NCBI GenBank assembly: GCA_018340805.1
Contig: JACMZG010001913.1
Location: 20,813,864 to 20,877,863, forward strand
Direction: 5' to 3'
Source of the DNA: Microvelia longipes
Taxonomy: Eukaryota; Arthropoda; Insecta; Hemiptera; Veliidae
Length of the DNA: 64,000 nucleotides
Each line of letters opens with the position of its first letter. The first letter of the stretch is position 1. Of this stretch, positions 1 through 12,272 are shown piece after piece. Under the pieces are notes generated by a model. That model searched no databases and was not told the origin of the DNA. It was given only the letters and a program-made list of their open reading frames with translations. The position numbers and the translations under genes are program-made.

Positions 1-12
1 CAATAAATTTGC

Positions 13-64
13 AATCAAATAAAAATTGAGAAGAGACTAGCCTCTTCTAAATTTTTATTTGATT
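13..64. repeat. Short perfect hairpin
   Basis: Two arms beginning AATCAAATAAAAATT pair with AATTTTTATTTGATT around a second inverted pair (GAAGAG/CTCTTC). The stem is about 22 bp with a short loop. It may be the remains of a small MITE; nothing coding overlaps it. Confidence 0.6.
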
Positions 65-344
65 AGTTGGTGTTGTAATATTTTAATTTTTAATACTTTT
101 CTATACTGTTTTCAATATAATGCATTATGATTTCCGCTAATACTGAATGGCTTATAGATGTTTACTTATTAATTTTATTGACCGTGTTAGTTATCCTAAC
201 ATGTAACCACTAATTGTTTTATAGACATGAATATGCTATGTATATTATAGCGAAATATAGTCATTTAAATTAGTCGAAATTTATTAATTAACGTCCCATC
301 AAGTGTCTTTATCATAAATTACCTATAATAATGGAGACTAATAC

Positions 345-346
345 TA

Positions 347-414
<68 letters not shown>

Positions 415-417
415 CAT
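345..417. repeat. (TA)n microsatellite, probable SINE tail
   Basis: Almost pure TA dinucleotides with a few phase slips. The tract abuts the 3' side (minus strand) of the neighbouring tRNA-derived SINE and may be that element's tail. Confidence 0.85.
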
Positions 418-420
418 ATT

Positions 421-655
421 ACTATTGAGGGTCCTAAATTGTGCCTATGGCCAGGTTCATTTAGCATTAGGGATCTTTTAGGAGTAACTGAAATCAGTAC
501 CACTAAGAACCGCCGGCTTAATGTCCTTTTCGAAGGAACGCACGGGAAAGGATTTCCATCCCTAGTATGAAAATTTTAGGGCCCCGATTGGAATCGAACC
601 CGGACTGTCTGGGTGTCAGGTGAACGTGCTAACTATTACACCACTGTGACCGCCC
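421..655 (-). mobile_element. tRNA-derived SINE, copy 1
   Basis: On the minus strand the head (655 down to 579) has an A-box-like TGGTGTAATAGTTAGCACG and a perfect B box GGTTCGATTCC spaced as in a tRNA. The anticodon region, CCTGACACC, resembles tRNA-Val, but the anticodon and T stems do not pair, so it is not a working tRNA. The body contains GATGGAAATCC, GGACATTAAGCCG and AATGAACC. The plus-strand copy at 730-936 shares the head and these body blocks at diverged identity. Pol III transcription and LINE-dependent mobilisation are known for this class and inferred here. Confidence 0.65.
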
Positions 656-729
656 TCTTACAAGACGTATTATTAAAAATTAATGTGGATCCGAGTGATT
701 TGATATAAATAAATAATGTGGATATAATA

Positions 730-936
730 AATGTGGTTTGTCACGTGTGCCTGATTCTTACACAGTCTGGGTTCGATGCCGGTCTGGGTTTCTAGGGTTT
801 TCATGCGACAGATGGAAATCCTTATACGTGACGTCCCTTAAAAGGGCATTTAGCAAGCATTTCAGATATCAGGTAGTCGAAAAACACTTAATGAACCTAG
901 CGAGATTTGGCAAAATTTAGGTCCCTAAATTGAAGT
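730..936 (+). mobile_element. tRNA-derived SINE, copy 2 (diverged)
   Basis: Shares with copy 1 the order CACGTGTG..CCTGA, B box GGTTCGATGCC, GATGGAAATCC, AAAAGGGCATT and AATGAACCTAG, ending near GTCCCTAAATTG. The A box is degraded. The two copies lie in opposite orientation about 75 bp apart. Confidence 0.6.
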
Positions 937-939
937 TTA

Positions 940-3900
940 AATCTTTGTAAGCCACTATTAAGGCTTTCTGCCATATAGTTTTGAGAGCATAAAAGCTTGT
1001 CTTTCACTGGGGCACATGTTTTTGCTATTTAAACTATACGAGTCTTATGGAAAAGTCACACCTCTTCTTTGAATTGGAAACCAATAGCACAACGACGTGG
1101 CCTAAAGGCTAGGTGATTCATTACCTCACCCTAATTACTTCACTATAACAAAAAAATAAGTCTAACTCGAACCAAAGAATATAACAATAAAAGAATGGCG
1201 GAAGGTATTCGAGAACTTTAGACAGATGTGGAGGGGTGAAGTCGGTGCTGACATCTAGCGGCAGCTCTTGAACTAACTCTTCTAACCATAACATTTCTCC
1301 CACTCTTTTAAGTTAGTATTATCAAATCATTTTGTTCTTTATTACCATTTTAACGATAGGAGTATCTACTTAAAATTGGTCATTATTATATAAAGAAAAT
1401 ACTTGGATAAATCGTTGAACAGCCAAGAATAGTTTACTGACAACAAGACGATAGTGGCGCATTCTCGTAGTCGACATAGGGAAACTATCAAAAAAGATAA
1501 TAGCGCTCCTCTTAACTGGCAATGGAACTAACCTTTTCTAGTCGGAAATAATAAATCCCAGGACCGTCTTTCTTTATCTAAATATTCTTTGACTCGAACT
1601 AGTAATTTAAGTTATGTTCTTAAATACCAAAAGTAGCTTACTTAAATTATAAAACATATTAAGCCAATTTAATAAATTCCCTAACGATATTAAGAGAACT
1701 CAACATAAATTAAAATAATTCGAAAACTAACCTCTTTAAAACCTTCCAGAAGTGGACATTCTCAAAATCCATTAAAAAAAGGCAAAAAAACCAAGATAGA
1801 TTTATACAATGGCTTTTAACATTATAGAACAAGGGGTAGACAGACGAACCGGTTTCACCGTGCAAGTCCCGCTGCAAGTTCAGTTTCAAGTTTTTTATTT
1901 CGCCCTAGTAGAGGTAATTTTTTGTGGGTCCTTGTCCAAAAACAGCGATTCGACTATCGGTTGTTACTTTTTTACGATTGTTTTCTTTGACTGTCTACCC
2001 GCTATTGCAACTTAGAGATATTTTTTTAAAAAGAAAATTTTTCTTATTTCTTTTATTTTTGTCTGCGAAGTTTCGCATTTTTATTTTCCGCTTTTTTATA
2101 GCGTCTGAATAACTTTTTTTTGAGAATTCTAAAAAGATTTTTTGTGCTTTGTAAAAATTTTAAGTTCTTTTTGAAAATGGGAAAAGAAGCTATTGTTATT
2201 TTATGTTAATAATATGCAATTAATTAGTTATTTTATCTTTTGCAGTCTGAATGTTCATATATTTGTTACATTTTACAATTTTGGAACTTTTACAAACATT
2301 TTTTTCTTCTTTCTTTTGTATATTTTGTTTTCTTTTCCTTCTATTATTCTGATGTTAAATATGAAAATAACATATTCAACCACATGATTCAAAACCTAAC
2401 CTTTAATCAAATCACAATATTTTTGTTCAGGTGCAAAATATAGTAACCAGAGTACAAAAACATTTTTCCTAAAACAATACCAACAACAAACGATTTCTCA
2501 GGACCTTAAAAATGCTTAAAACAGCCTTAGTATACAACTTAATGATAAAATTTAATAATAAATTAGATTTGTGACCTTAAGATTATCTCGACTTCGGCAA
2601 TTTATGATCAAGTATATAAGAGCAATTGGTACCATTGTGGAGAATTATACAAACGGAGCCTAGAAGAAAAGAACTGTTTTCGTAAAAATTCGAGTACTGT
2701 ACAATTGGTTCTTTAATTACATCCTAACCTTTTATCCTAAGTGGCATACTTTCAAAAACATTTCAAGCCTAATAATCTTCTCGAGCCTATTAATTTTCAT
2801 TAATTTTCCAGCTACTGTTTTTCCCTTGTATAGATTTCAATCTTAACAGTTTTTAACAACAAAATCTTTTACAATTATAACACAGCGGATAACAATTCGT
2901 TAAATTACCACTACAAAAGTTATTAAACTATATAATAATTAAGATAACACTTACTAGATATAACTAAATATTAGTTCAACTAACAGTACCTTTTAGAAAC
3001 TATATACATTAACACCTTAAAACTAGATATGTCAACAGATAATCTTAGCATAAAATTATGAAAAATAAAAATAAAAATGATTAAACTTCAGCGTGTTTAT
3101 CTCATACCAATTCCCGAAAATATTAATTATTATTTTGTTTATTATTCTATTTTCTACGTCTTTGATAAAATATATAAGTTATTATAAACAGTATATTTAA
3201 TAAACTACAAGGCTCAAATAATTTTCTATTAATAACATAATAATTTGTCGGTTAAATAATTAACAAATAAATAAAAAAAAAGTATTCAAAATAAAAAATA
3301 AATAAACTTATAAAAATAATTTTAATCTAGTAGACTTAATGAATAAAATAGGTAAACATTTATTTTATTTGTTTTTATAAAAAAAAATTGTTAACTTTTT
3401 TTTAAGATTTTTAATATATTTTTTTTAGATTTGTATTATCTTTAATATTTCTATTTAGGATTTATATAGCGAAGTATAAAAAAGTTCTGCCTAGGCATTT
3501 ATATTATTAAAAGATTTCTATCGGACACCTTTTAAAAAAAAATATAGAAACCGGTGTAGAAATTTTATTTAGTAAGTTCATTGGCCTTTCAAAATTTAGA
3601 TTTTGAAGTGGGTGTCGAATCTTTTGTTCGGAGCTCTAGGGCAATATTCGACTATAATTATTTTTTTCTTTTCTTGTAATTTAATGGTAGATAGATAATA
3701 GTTAACCCTGACCTAAGTTCTATTAAGTTTTAGAAGTTTCATAACTGTTTATGTTAATCTATGAACTTTTGAAAAAAAGGAGTGGCCTAGGATAAGAATT
3801 TTAGAGTTAGGACCTACAAGATGAATGCGAGATATTTTAACTATAATAACATACCAACTTGACCAAACTTAGTGTTTGTGTGTGCGTGTCAAAACTCCGA

Positions 3901-4400
3901 ACCGTTATATGCCAACTTTTTTTCACAAAGTGGGGATTTATACTTAAGATTTCTTGTCTAAACCAGCTAGCTAAGTTTTTTTTTTTTTGGCAAACTTTTT
4001 TTTAATATCTCTTTTCTCGAAGCGACCATTATTAATTATTATTATGGATATAGAAGAAAACCAGTGAAGTATAATATAAATTTAAGCACTCAAGTTTCTT
4101 TTAGATATGCAAAATGTTGTTTGGTCCACTTTGCAGAACCTAGAGAAATGTCAGCGTAACCTTGTCTCACTCTTTCTTACTTATTATAATTTTATATGAG
4201 TCCTTTTTTTATTTTTAAGTATTAAGAACCATCTTATAGTCATGACTAAAATTTAAAATAAAAAAGAGAGATTTATAGTCCTCTTATGTTTGTAAATTTT
4301 AGAGTTTCAGAAACATAAAAAATGGGTATAGTGTACCTCAGTATCCAAGTCCAACAGATTATTCACAAGATTCAAGGTATGAGTGCTAGAGGAGTTCATC
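940..4400. other. AT-rich stretch, no gene seen
   Basis: Long T- and A-runs and short chance frames only, all with biased Phe/Ile/Lys/Tyr composition. No domain, tRNA, long repeat or convincing splice structure was recognised. Confidence 0.6.
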
Positions 4401-4403
4401 ATG

Positions 4404-4733
4404 ATCAGAATAATAAAATAAGTCTCTCCACTGATGAATTATTTATTTAAAATAAAGCATAACCGGCTTTCAACCAACTAAAGGTCATCATCAGTGCCAG
4501 TGAGGTGTTAGGAAGCTAGGTTTTGAGTCTCTTCTTACTGTTGACTGGTATAAGACCAGTCTTAGTGGTCTTGTGTGGTAGTCTTACACTAGTCAACAGT
4601 AAGAAGAGACTCAAAACCTAGCTTGCTAACATCTCACCGGCACTGATGATGACCTTTAGTTGGTTGAAAGCCGGTTATGCTTTATTTTAAATAAATATTA
4701 CATCAGTGGAGAGACTTATTTTATTATTCTGAT
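4404..4733. mobile_element. Palindromic foldback element, family FB-A, copy 1
   Basis: Near-perfect inverted repeat of about 130 bp per arm, from ATCAGAATAATAAAATAAG to its complement. Inside each arm are AGTCTCTCCAC, a TTATTTAAAATAAAG block and GGTCATCATCAGTGCC; the centre is a smaller palindrome around GACCAGTCTTAG. Copies at 26911-27211 and 54929-55654 share the inner arm but have different outer ends. There is no coding capacity. Confidence 0.85.
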
Positions 4734-4804
4734 TATTCACAAGAGTGAAGGTGTGACGTCAGGTATGTATACTAGCTACCATGGGACTTAGGCTCGCATT
4801 CAAA

Positions 4805-5015
4805 GACGTTTTACTAACATTTTCCTAACATTTTCCTAACTTTTTCCTAACATTTTCCTAACATTCTCCTAACATTTTCCTAACACCTAACTTTTTCCTA
4901 ACATAACTTTTTTTTCCTAACATTCTCCTAACATTTTCCTAACACTTAACTTTTTCCTAACATTTTCCTAACATTCTCCTAACATTTTCCTAACTCCTAA
5001 CATTCTCCTAACACT
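4805..5015. repeat. Minisatellite in left arm, unit about 11 bp
   Basis: About 18 units of TTTTCCTAACA alternating with TTCTCCTAACA and shorter variants. The reverse-complement array sits in the other arm at 5876-6042. Confidence 0.9.
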
Positions 5016-5875
5016 CACCTTAGGTATAGGTAAGGGAAATGTTTTTAAACCACGAAATTTAAATGATCGTTCCCGTGTTTTAAAAGTCATTTAGAGGCTT
5101 CACATGATTTTTTTTAGTAAGAACCTAAGGTGGTTAAGTCAAAAAGTGATACCATTGTAAATAACGTAATATATCGCAAAATATCTATGTTATTAACTTA
5201 TTACCTGGATTTACGACACACTTTGTCGTATTAATAACTATCTACATAAATTTACATAATACTGTTAATCCAGTTACCTTACTATTAGGGAGTTTACCCT
5301 GAAATTCTTTTAACACAATTAGATTTTTTATTTTCTATGGTCTGTTTGTGGCGGGCTATAGATTCAAAGAAGAAATTCAGTTGGTCCGGTGTGAATAATT
5401 CAGCCATTATTATACCAAAAAAATTTTACACAAACAAAAATGAATTTGATGACAAAATACGAAAAACAAAATTGTGTAAATGATTTAGCAAAATGAAAAC
5501 AGTGTTGCACTGATTAACAGGTCTTCATTTAGACACCTTTGGATCCGTACAACCTGGTCCACGTTCAAACTTGAAACGCTTGATACTGCTTTATTTATGA
5601 AAGCTGTAACAGTAATTAAACATTGTATTTGTATTAACTCTACTGTTTACTGAAAACATATGTAAATAAAGTTTCTAATATATTTAACATTCGCCAAAGG
5701 AAGGCCGCATTGTTGTTTATGACAAAGTGTGTCGTAAATCCTGGTAATAAGTTAATAACATTGATATTTTGCGATATATTACGTTACTTACAATGGTATC
5801 ACTTTTTGGCATAACTACCTTAGGTTCTTACTAAATAAAATCATGCGAAGCCTCTTAAAGACTTTTAAAACACGA

Positions 5876-6042
5876 TAGGAGAACGTTAGGAAAATGTTAG
5901 GAGAATGTTAGGAGTTAGGAAAAGGAAAAGTTAGGAAATGTTAGGAAAAAGTTAGGAGAATGTTAGGAAAAAGGAAAAGTTAGGAAAATGTTAGGAAAAA
6001 GTTAGGAGAATGTTAGGAAAATGTTAGGAAAATGTTAGGAAA
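5876..6042. repeat. Minisatellite in right arm (GTTAGGA units)
   Basis: Inverted counterpart of the left-arm array, built from TGTTAGGAAAA and TGTTAGGAGAA with some units shortened to GTTAGGAAAAG. Unit order and number differ from the left arm, so the two have evolved separately since the arms were last alike. Confidence 0.9.
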
Positions 6043-6063
6043 CGTCTTTGAATACGGGCCTTA

Positions 6064-6740
6064 ATGTGTGAAGCACTTATGCAGCAACAGTGCATGTTTC
6101 AACCGAAGATTTGGTCGAAGGTAAGTTGTATTCTGGCTTTTTTAAAGCATCGTTCCACCAATTATATTTACACAGTGACGCGTTAAGCTTTTTAACACCA
6201 AGACTACAAAATTTTAAAGCCTTTGTACCGAAAACAATATTTGGAACAAATGCTAAATAAGGGTTCTTTTGTACGCTTTATTTTATTATCTAAAATGCAA
6301 AAAAGCAACTCCTTCATTACGGTACCAAAATTAATTTTATTATTCAAAATAGTTATCTTCAATTATATTTTGGACAAAGAACTAAAGATTTTAAGCTTTT
6401 GGGTCGAAAAAAAGCTTAGATTAGGTTTGGGGTCTAAAACGTTTAAACCCAAAATTCATAAGCTATAGTGTTTTCACTTCCTTCACTCTCAGGAGTCATG
6501 GTTTACGCATTCCAAAAGTCAAAAGCGCCACTGGCAGTGGTTATAGTAATTTAAAAAAAATATAGATAGGTTTCCAAGCATATTATTCCAGATTGAGTGA
6601 GATAATAAGGATAACAAATAAGGATATATTTCAATTTTTAATTGGCAGACAGGATTCAGCATAAGATTTGGTAGGAGAACCACCGATCTGGTTTCCTTAA
6701 AATGTAGAGAACATAGTGACTCATACATTTTTTTAAATAT
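6064..6740. other. No recognisable feature
   Basis: AT-rich sequence. An 81-codon plus frame (6223-6468) and a 107-codon minus frame (6519-6842) are open but low-complexity, with no known motif; the latter runs into a repeat. Confidence 0.5.
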
Positions 6741-6990
6741 AAAAAATCGGGTGCGGGGTACCTCGGAACTTTTCCTCATTACATCGGATTCGCTATGCTT
6801 TTCCTGCCTGCTTCCGACTCGCTTCACACACAACATAAACACTCACATACATACAGATAACTTTGCAAAAACCACTCAGAAGGCCTTAAAAACACCTGAA
6901 ACGAATTATTCCGATGACATCCCGGTTTCGGAATTTTGCAAACGCAATACTTTTCCTACATATACGGTAAAAACGAGGAAAAGTAAAAAA
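6741..6990 (-). mobile_element. 5S-ICR repeat, internally deleted copy
   Basis: Retains both termini of the family: AAAAAATCGGG(T)..GGGGTACCTCGG at one end and the CCTGAAAC..CCCGGTTTCGG..GAGGAAAAGTAAAAA block at the other. Everything between GACTCGCTTC and ACACACA, including the 5S-like block, is gone. Strand is given by the 5S orientation in complete copies. Confidence 0.8.
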
Positions 6991-7029
6991 GTAAAAAATA
7001 AAAGTTGCAGTACTTATGATAACAAACAC

Positions 7030-7335
7030 AATCCTACTATAATTTACCTACTATAATTTACTATTACTATTTACTATACTATAAGTCCTACTATAATTTA
7101 CTATTAACTATTTACTATACTATAAGTCTACTATAATTTAATAATATATTTACTATTACTATACTATACTACTATACTACTATATTTGTCCTACTATAAT
7201 TTACTATTACTATTTACTATACTATAAGTCCTACTATAATTTACCTACTATATTAACATTACTATTTACTTACTATAAGTCCTACTATAATTACTATTAA
7301 TATTTACCTACTATAAGTCCTACTATAATTTACCT
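7030..7335. repeat. AT-rich tandem repeat, unit about 40 bp
   Basis: Seven to eight imperfect units built from CTACTATAATTTACTATTA and TTTACTATACTATAAGTC. Unit length varies by internal slippage of CTATA and TTACTA. Confidence 0.85.
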
Positions 7336-8550
7336 ACATTACTTTATTTCTGAAATATATATTTTAAAAAATCGTTTTTCTCGCTCTAAACTATCTCTAG
7401 CACACTCGTGTTCATTATATTCTTTGTAACTCTGTATCTTTACTACAAACTAAATGGACTAATTAGATTTATTTTCTTGAGTACGACAACTTTTATTCGA
7501 AACTTTTTTCATAATCTTGAAAAATAGGAAAAGTTCTTGTAACACAAAATGTTTAATTTTAATTATTCACTCTGTTGTCCAGACGCGTAGCAATTGACTA
7601 AACGCCTGACCGATGGTTTTTCAACTGTACTCCATGCCCTTGTAAATCGTATGGCTAAATGATCCCTGTGCTAAGAAAATACCCCATAGTTCGGGACATT
7701 AAATTAACATACAAATATTTAACTTAAATTAAACTTATGGTCTCGAATACGGGTTGTATAGGTATTCACGAATTGACAATGGGTGGCTCTAACATTTTAT
7801 CTACGATTGATACGACATATTGACATTACATCTGTCAACATTCACCGAAAATACGTCATTACATTGTTGTAGAAGAATTATTTTTACTTACGGCACTAGA
7901 GCAGAAAATAAAAATAATTCTTATTATATCATACACTAGTGCCAAAAGTAAGAAGAATTCTTCTCTGTGACTCCTTATCAATAAGGTAGTTCATATCAGT
8001 GCGTGTTTATAGTTTGAGTATTTGTTGTTTATTAAATTCGCTTACTTAATTATATTTTTAGCAGTTAATAAAGTAGATAACTGTTTAAAACAAGAGGCGT
8101 CGGCACTAAGAGACCAGCCCTGGTTGTTGTCTTTTAACAAGCTGATGCTCGTCATGTTACTAGTTTATGTATGAGACGTACTGCCACGGTATAAGCTAAT
8201 TTTCAAATGAATTAGTCGAAAAACGTGATTTGTTTACATCATGTTATATATGTCAATGTAACTAAATTATAATTATTTATAAATTAAAACTATAAAGATT
8301 ATAAAACCGTAACTTCGTATTTTTAAAAACCATGCATAGCAGTGCACATGTGTAAAAAATTTCAGTCCGATCTGAACACTTTTAACACTTTTTTCAAGAT
8401 TTGTAATTTTTAGAAACGTTTGTAGGGTCATTGTGGGTTTTTTCATTTACATATTTCATAAACAATAGGGTACAGGAAATTAACAAGGTTGATTTTTGTA
8501 CCAAGTATCATCTCGATCCGAGTAAGTCTTCAAAAGGAAAAAAAACTCAC
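7336..8550. other. AT-rich stretch with one 94-bp inverted repeat
   Basis: Positions 7871-7964 form an imperfect palindrome: AGAAGAATTATTTTTACTTA and CGGCACTAG in one arm, CTAGTGCC and AAGAATTCTTCT in the other. Nothing else was recognised. Confidence 0.5.
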
Positions 8551-8551
8551 G

Positions 8552-8555
<4 letters not shown>

Positions 8556-8645
<90 letters not shown>
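8556..8645. repeat. (TA)n microsatellite
   Basis: About 45 uninterrupted TA dinucleotides. Open frames across it are artefacts (Tyr-Ile repeats). Confidence 0.95.
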
Positions 8646-8646
<1 letters not shown>

Positions 8647-8760
8647 CATTAAAGATAATAATACTTACAGAGAGTGTAAATATAGGTTTTGTGTATTTTA
8701 GAAAATTTTCGACTTACGTCTTCGTCGGTCTGTAGAGAAAGGAAGTTTCCGGGCTACTCG

Positions 8761-9143
<383 letters not shown>

Positions 9144-9182
9144 AAAATTTATGCCGGGAAAAGTCTTTAATTATGATATTGA

Positions 9183-9260
9183 GGTGCTGAATCGCATAAG
9201 ACCGAACGAAAATCAATACGACCACTCAAAGTGATCAAAAAGACGAAAAAACAGTGGTAA
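9183..9260 (+). repeat. Dispersed repeat with CAATACGACCACTCAAAG
   Basis: Sequence GCTGAATCGCAT..ACCGAACGAAAATCAATACGACCACTCAAAG..CGAAAAAAC matches, after reversal, two diverged units at 63755-63990. Family unknown; the short conserved block suggests part of a transposable element end. Confidence 0.5.
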
Positions 9261-9841
9261 ATCACAGGACACCTAAATAAGGGACAATATACAATAATTT
9301 TGAGTAGGATCATTTGTTATTTATGTTTTTTGGGGCACAAAATCGAAAAGCCCGGTCGGGAGTCGATACGAATTCAGGCGAATGCTCGCAATGGCGAGCA
9401 TAGTTTTAAACAACCGCTGAATAAGCCATGCAAATTGACAGACAAGTAAAAGTGCTACTGCTCCGATGATAGAAGCATACACCGAAAACTAGAGCAATAA
9501 CTAATTTTTGGTGAGCACGAAAGCAAGTATTCGGAAATAAATTCGAACCCGGCTCGCGGTCCCCCACACCGGATTTTTTCCAATTTAAATCACGCGACAT
9601 CTAGTTAAATTTGTCCTCTTAGTAAATATAAATGAACTCAACTCGCTACACGACATATGGAAAGAAAATCATATAACGGTACCACCAGTTGCATCCTGTT
9701 TATGCAATTGTAAGGAAAACCTGTCCTTAATACCCGCATGACTCAGGTACTGGAACCATAACAAGATGCATCAATTACCTTGAGTTAACTAACTCACTAC
9801 TGCAAGGTATAACCACTTTATAACCTCATTAATCCTTTAAT

Positions 9842-9845
<4 letters not shown>
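9261..9845. other. No gene seen; weak B-box-like site
   Basis: Contains a small hairpin (ATGCTCGC/GCGAGCAT near 9384) and, on the minus strand at about 9541-9555, GGGTTCGAATTTA, resembling a Pol III B box. No matching A box or tRNA fold was found. Confidence 0.4.
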
Positions 9846-9846
<1 letters not shown>

Positions 9847-9882
<36 letters not shown>

Positions 9883-9914
9883 TTATATATATATATATAT
9901 ATATAATATATATA
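9847..9914. repeat. (TA)n microsatellite
   Basis: TA dinucleotides with two short TATTATA phase slips. Confidence 0.9.
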
Positions 9915-10081
9915 ACCTTTTAAGTGAAGGTGTTAATACCATGTATACTATTAAAATGACGATTAAAAAGTTTTACAAACAATTTTATATATATATCCTT
10001 TAGAATATTTAGGCGATTTGACTTCACAGCCAGCAATAAGTTTTCGAAAATTGCTCAGTCAAGGAGCATTAAGTAAATTCG

Positions 10082-10838
10082 AAAAATCGGGTTCGGGGGG
10101 GTACTTTTTTCACCAGATCGGATTCGCCACTCTTACACATCGACTTCGGTTGTCCTCAGAAGAGGCCAAATGGCCTGATTGACTATATATACACAAGTGA
10201 CTAAATTTAAACCACGACACGTGTTTGGACTCGCTTCGCTCGTCCTCAAACAGTAAATATATTATTTTCAGCGGTCACCCATTTAAGTACTGACCTTGCT
10301 CGATGTTGCTAACATTTATGACCCATCAAAAAGTATAGATATATTTTACGAATTGAAACGAAACGTACACTTTTTGATTACGTAAAGAAATACACGCAGA
10401 TTATTTTCCGATATTTTAAAATTTTTAAAACGTATACAAGTCATTATATAAAATTGAACTAATGCTGATAATGAGATGAAATTTGACATATATGTTGGTG
10501 TTATGTATGACTACATATACGTGCCAAATCTTATATTTGTCGACATGTTTTCCGCAAATTATGAATTTTTGCTCAGTCATTATTGCGGATCATAAAAAAT
10601 AATTCTTTAGATGTTTGACCTAAAGATTGATTTTGGTAATAAGTTTAAACTCTATAGCATTAATAGGCTTAGAGCAACGATAATAACAGACACACACACA
10701 CATATAGACAAACAACTCTGTAAAAACCCCTCAGGAGGTCTTAAAAACACATAAAACAGATAATTCAGATGACATCTTGGTTTCGGATTTTTTCTGCAAA
10801 CACAATACTTTTTCTATACGCCTGAGAAAAAATAAAAA
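10082..10838 (-). mobile_element. 5S-ICR repeat, nearly complete copy
   Basis: Runs from GAAAAATCGGGTTCGGG to the end block near 10838. The 5S-derived part (10267-10312, read on the minus strand) keeps GTACTTAAATGGGTGACCGC, closer to real 5S rRNA than most copies. The GACTCGCTTCGCTCG motif, AACTAATGCTGATAATGAG and the (CA)n tract are present; TGACGTCA has decayed. A 30-bp unrelated piece replaces part of the region near 10150. Confidence 0.85.
10267..10312 (-). promoter_or_regulatory. 5S rRNA internal-control-region homology
   Basis: Read on the minus strand the block has the A-box side (AGCAACATCGAGC), the intermediate region (GGTCAGTACTTAAA) and the C box (TGGGTGACCGC) in the order and spacing of 5S rRNA positions of about 48-100. 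In genuine 5S genes these bind TFIIIA/TFIIIC; binding here is inference. Confidence 0.75.
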
Positions 10839-11002
10839 GCTTTCTGCTTTGGTGTGTACAGCAAGCTTCGATAGAGCTAATGTGATTGGCTATCGACAAA
10901 ACATTCTTCACCGTGAAATATGGTGAAGAAGGCAGCTGGAGTTACACTTTTATGGACAATGAAACTCAGAAGCAAGTTATTAAATTATACCATTTCCAAA
11001 TG

Positions 11003-11730
11003 GAAAAATCGGGTACAGGGCACCTCGGAACTTTTCCTCGTCCCATCGAATTTGCTACGCTTATCCTCCCTACTTCGGACTTGCTTCGCTCGTCTTCACA
11101 GTTTACAAGTCGTTAAATTTAAACTACAACACGTCTTTGGACTCGCTTTGCTCATCCGCAGATATTAAATACAACCGTTTCATTCCCAGCGGTCAACCAT
11201 CTAGGCACTGACCACGCTCGACGCTGCTTAACTTTTAAGAACCAAAACAAATCATGGATATACTTGTCGTAATGATACGAAATTTAGTGTACTTATTTAT
11301 TACGGAAAGGTGTACACTTGTCCCAAATTTCAACAATAATAATAATAGTATTGGTTTAAAAAACGTACACAAGTCATTTAATAAAAACTGAGCTAATTGA
11401 CATCAAATGACATCAAATCTGGCACATATGTTAGTCTTATATATGGCTACACGCACAATATAAAAGTGATCGAAACATTATTTCCCAGATAGCACAACTA
11501 CTGCTATAGACTGATTTTTGTACTAAGTTTTAACTCTCTAGCATAAATACACTGGGAGCTTCGATGATAACAGACACACACACACATACAGATAGTCAAC
11601 TTTGTGAAAAACCAGTTAGAAAGCCTTAAAACACCTAAGGGATAATTTAGGTGACATTTCGGTTTCGAATTTTTGTAAACGCAATACTCTTCCTATATAC
11701 CTACGTTGTAAATGAGGAAAAAGTAAAAAT
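11003..11730 (-). mobile_element. 5S-ICR repeat, nearly complete copy
   Basis: Begins AAAAATCGGGTACAGGG and ends GAGGAAAAAGTAAAAA. The 5S block lies at 11181-11236 and reads CTGGG.AATG side out, with GCAGCGTCGAGCGTGGTCAG on the minus strand. Two GACTCGCTTCGCTCGTC-type motifs lie between it and the T-run end. It is tandem with, and in the same orientation as, the 10082 copy, with 165 bp between them. Confidence 0.85.
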
Positions 11731-11734
11731 ACAG

Positions 11735-12270
11735 ATAAAAGGTTTATTATGATAAAACTATGAGGAATATGAGGCGGTAACGATGTTTAAGACGCTACCC
11801 CCATCCTTTTTATCCTTAGCGGGGGAGTAGATCGTTATTGTGGGCTATAAGAGGCTCTTTAAGGAGGAAACAGGGATATTTTAGGAGCCCCACCCTATTA
11901 TCACATTTCTGGGGGGGCTTCCTTTTCGAGCCTATGAAGGGCGTGCGCGATTGTACTGCGACCTAGCGGTGAGGGATGAAAACAGAGGCCTAAATAGGCA
12001 TTGCTTCTCTCCCTTCAGAACCCACTAATAAAATAGAGTAAAATAAGGGAGAAAGAAGAACGAGATGCTGGGGAAGCTGTAAGATTTGTTGAGGGGGCGA
12101 AATATCGACCCGGTCCCTAGAAACTATTCCTTAGTACTTTTAACTTTACGACTCTCACAATTTTATACATTATATCTTTTAACTCATTATTTTATCTTCC
12201 TATAAAGCATAGGATGGAACTCCTTTTACAACTTATACTCATTTATATTTAAAAAATGTAGCGATGTGTT
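11735..12270. other. GC-richer island of unknown origin
   Basis: Positions of about 11770-12120 are clearly richer in GC than their surroundings (GCGGGGGAG, CTGGGGGGGCTTCC, GGGCGTGCGCG). No frame is convincing on either strand. It may be the end of an unrecognised transposable element. Confidence 0.4.
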
Positions 12271-12272
12271 GT

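Larger units (their letters stand above)
4791..6060. mobile_element. Harbinger-like foldback transposon with minisatellite arms
   Basis: Ends are GGCTCGCATTCAAAGACG and its near-complement CGTCTTTGAATACGGGCC, flanked on both sides by TTA (4788-4790 and 6061-6063). The 3-bp TTA duplication and GG...CC termini match the PIF/Harbinger superfamily. Each arm then holds a CCTAAC minisatellite and a further 200 bp of inverted homology, including AAGTGATACCATTGTAA and CGTAATATATCGCAAAATAT. The unique centre lies at about 5230-5690. No transposase frame exists, so it is non-autonomous. Confidence 0.8.

Noticed and set aside
579..655. Functional tRNA-Val gene
   Set aside because: A and B boxes are present, but anticodon, T and acceptor stems do not pair, and a SINE-like body follows with a second copy nearby.
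4805..6042. CCTAAC/GTTAGG arrays as insect telomeric repeats
   Set aside because: Insect telomeres are (TTAGG)n. Here the unit is about 11 bp with TTTTCC or TTCTCC inserted, and the arrays lie in mirror arms of a transposon.
9535..9600. tRNA-derived element on the minus strand
   Set aside because: Only a B-box-like GGGTTCGAATTTA was found; no A box at proper distance and no second copy.
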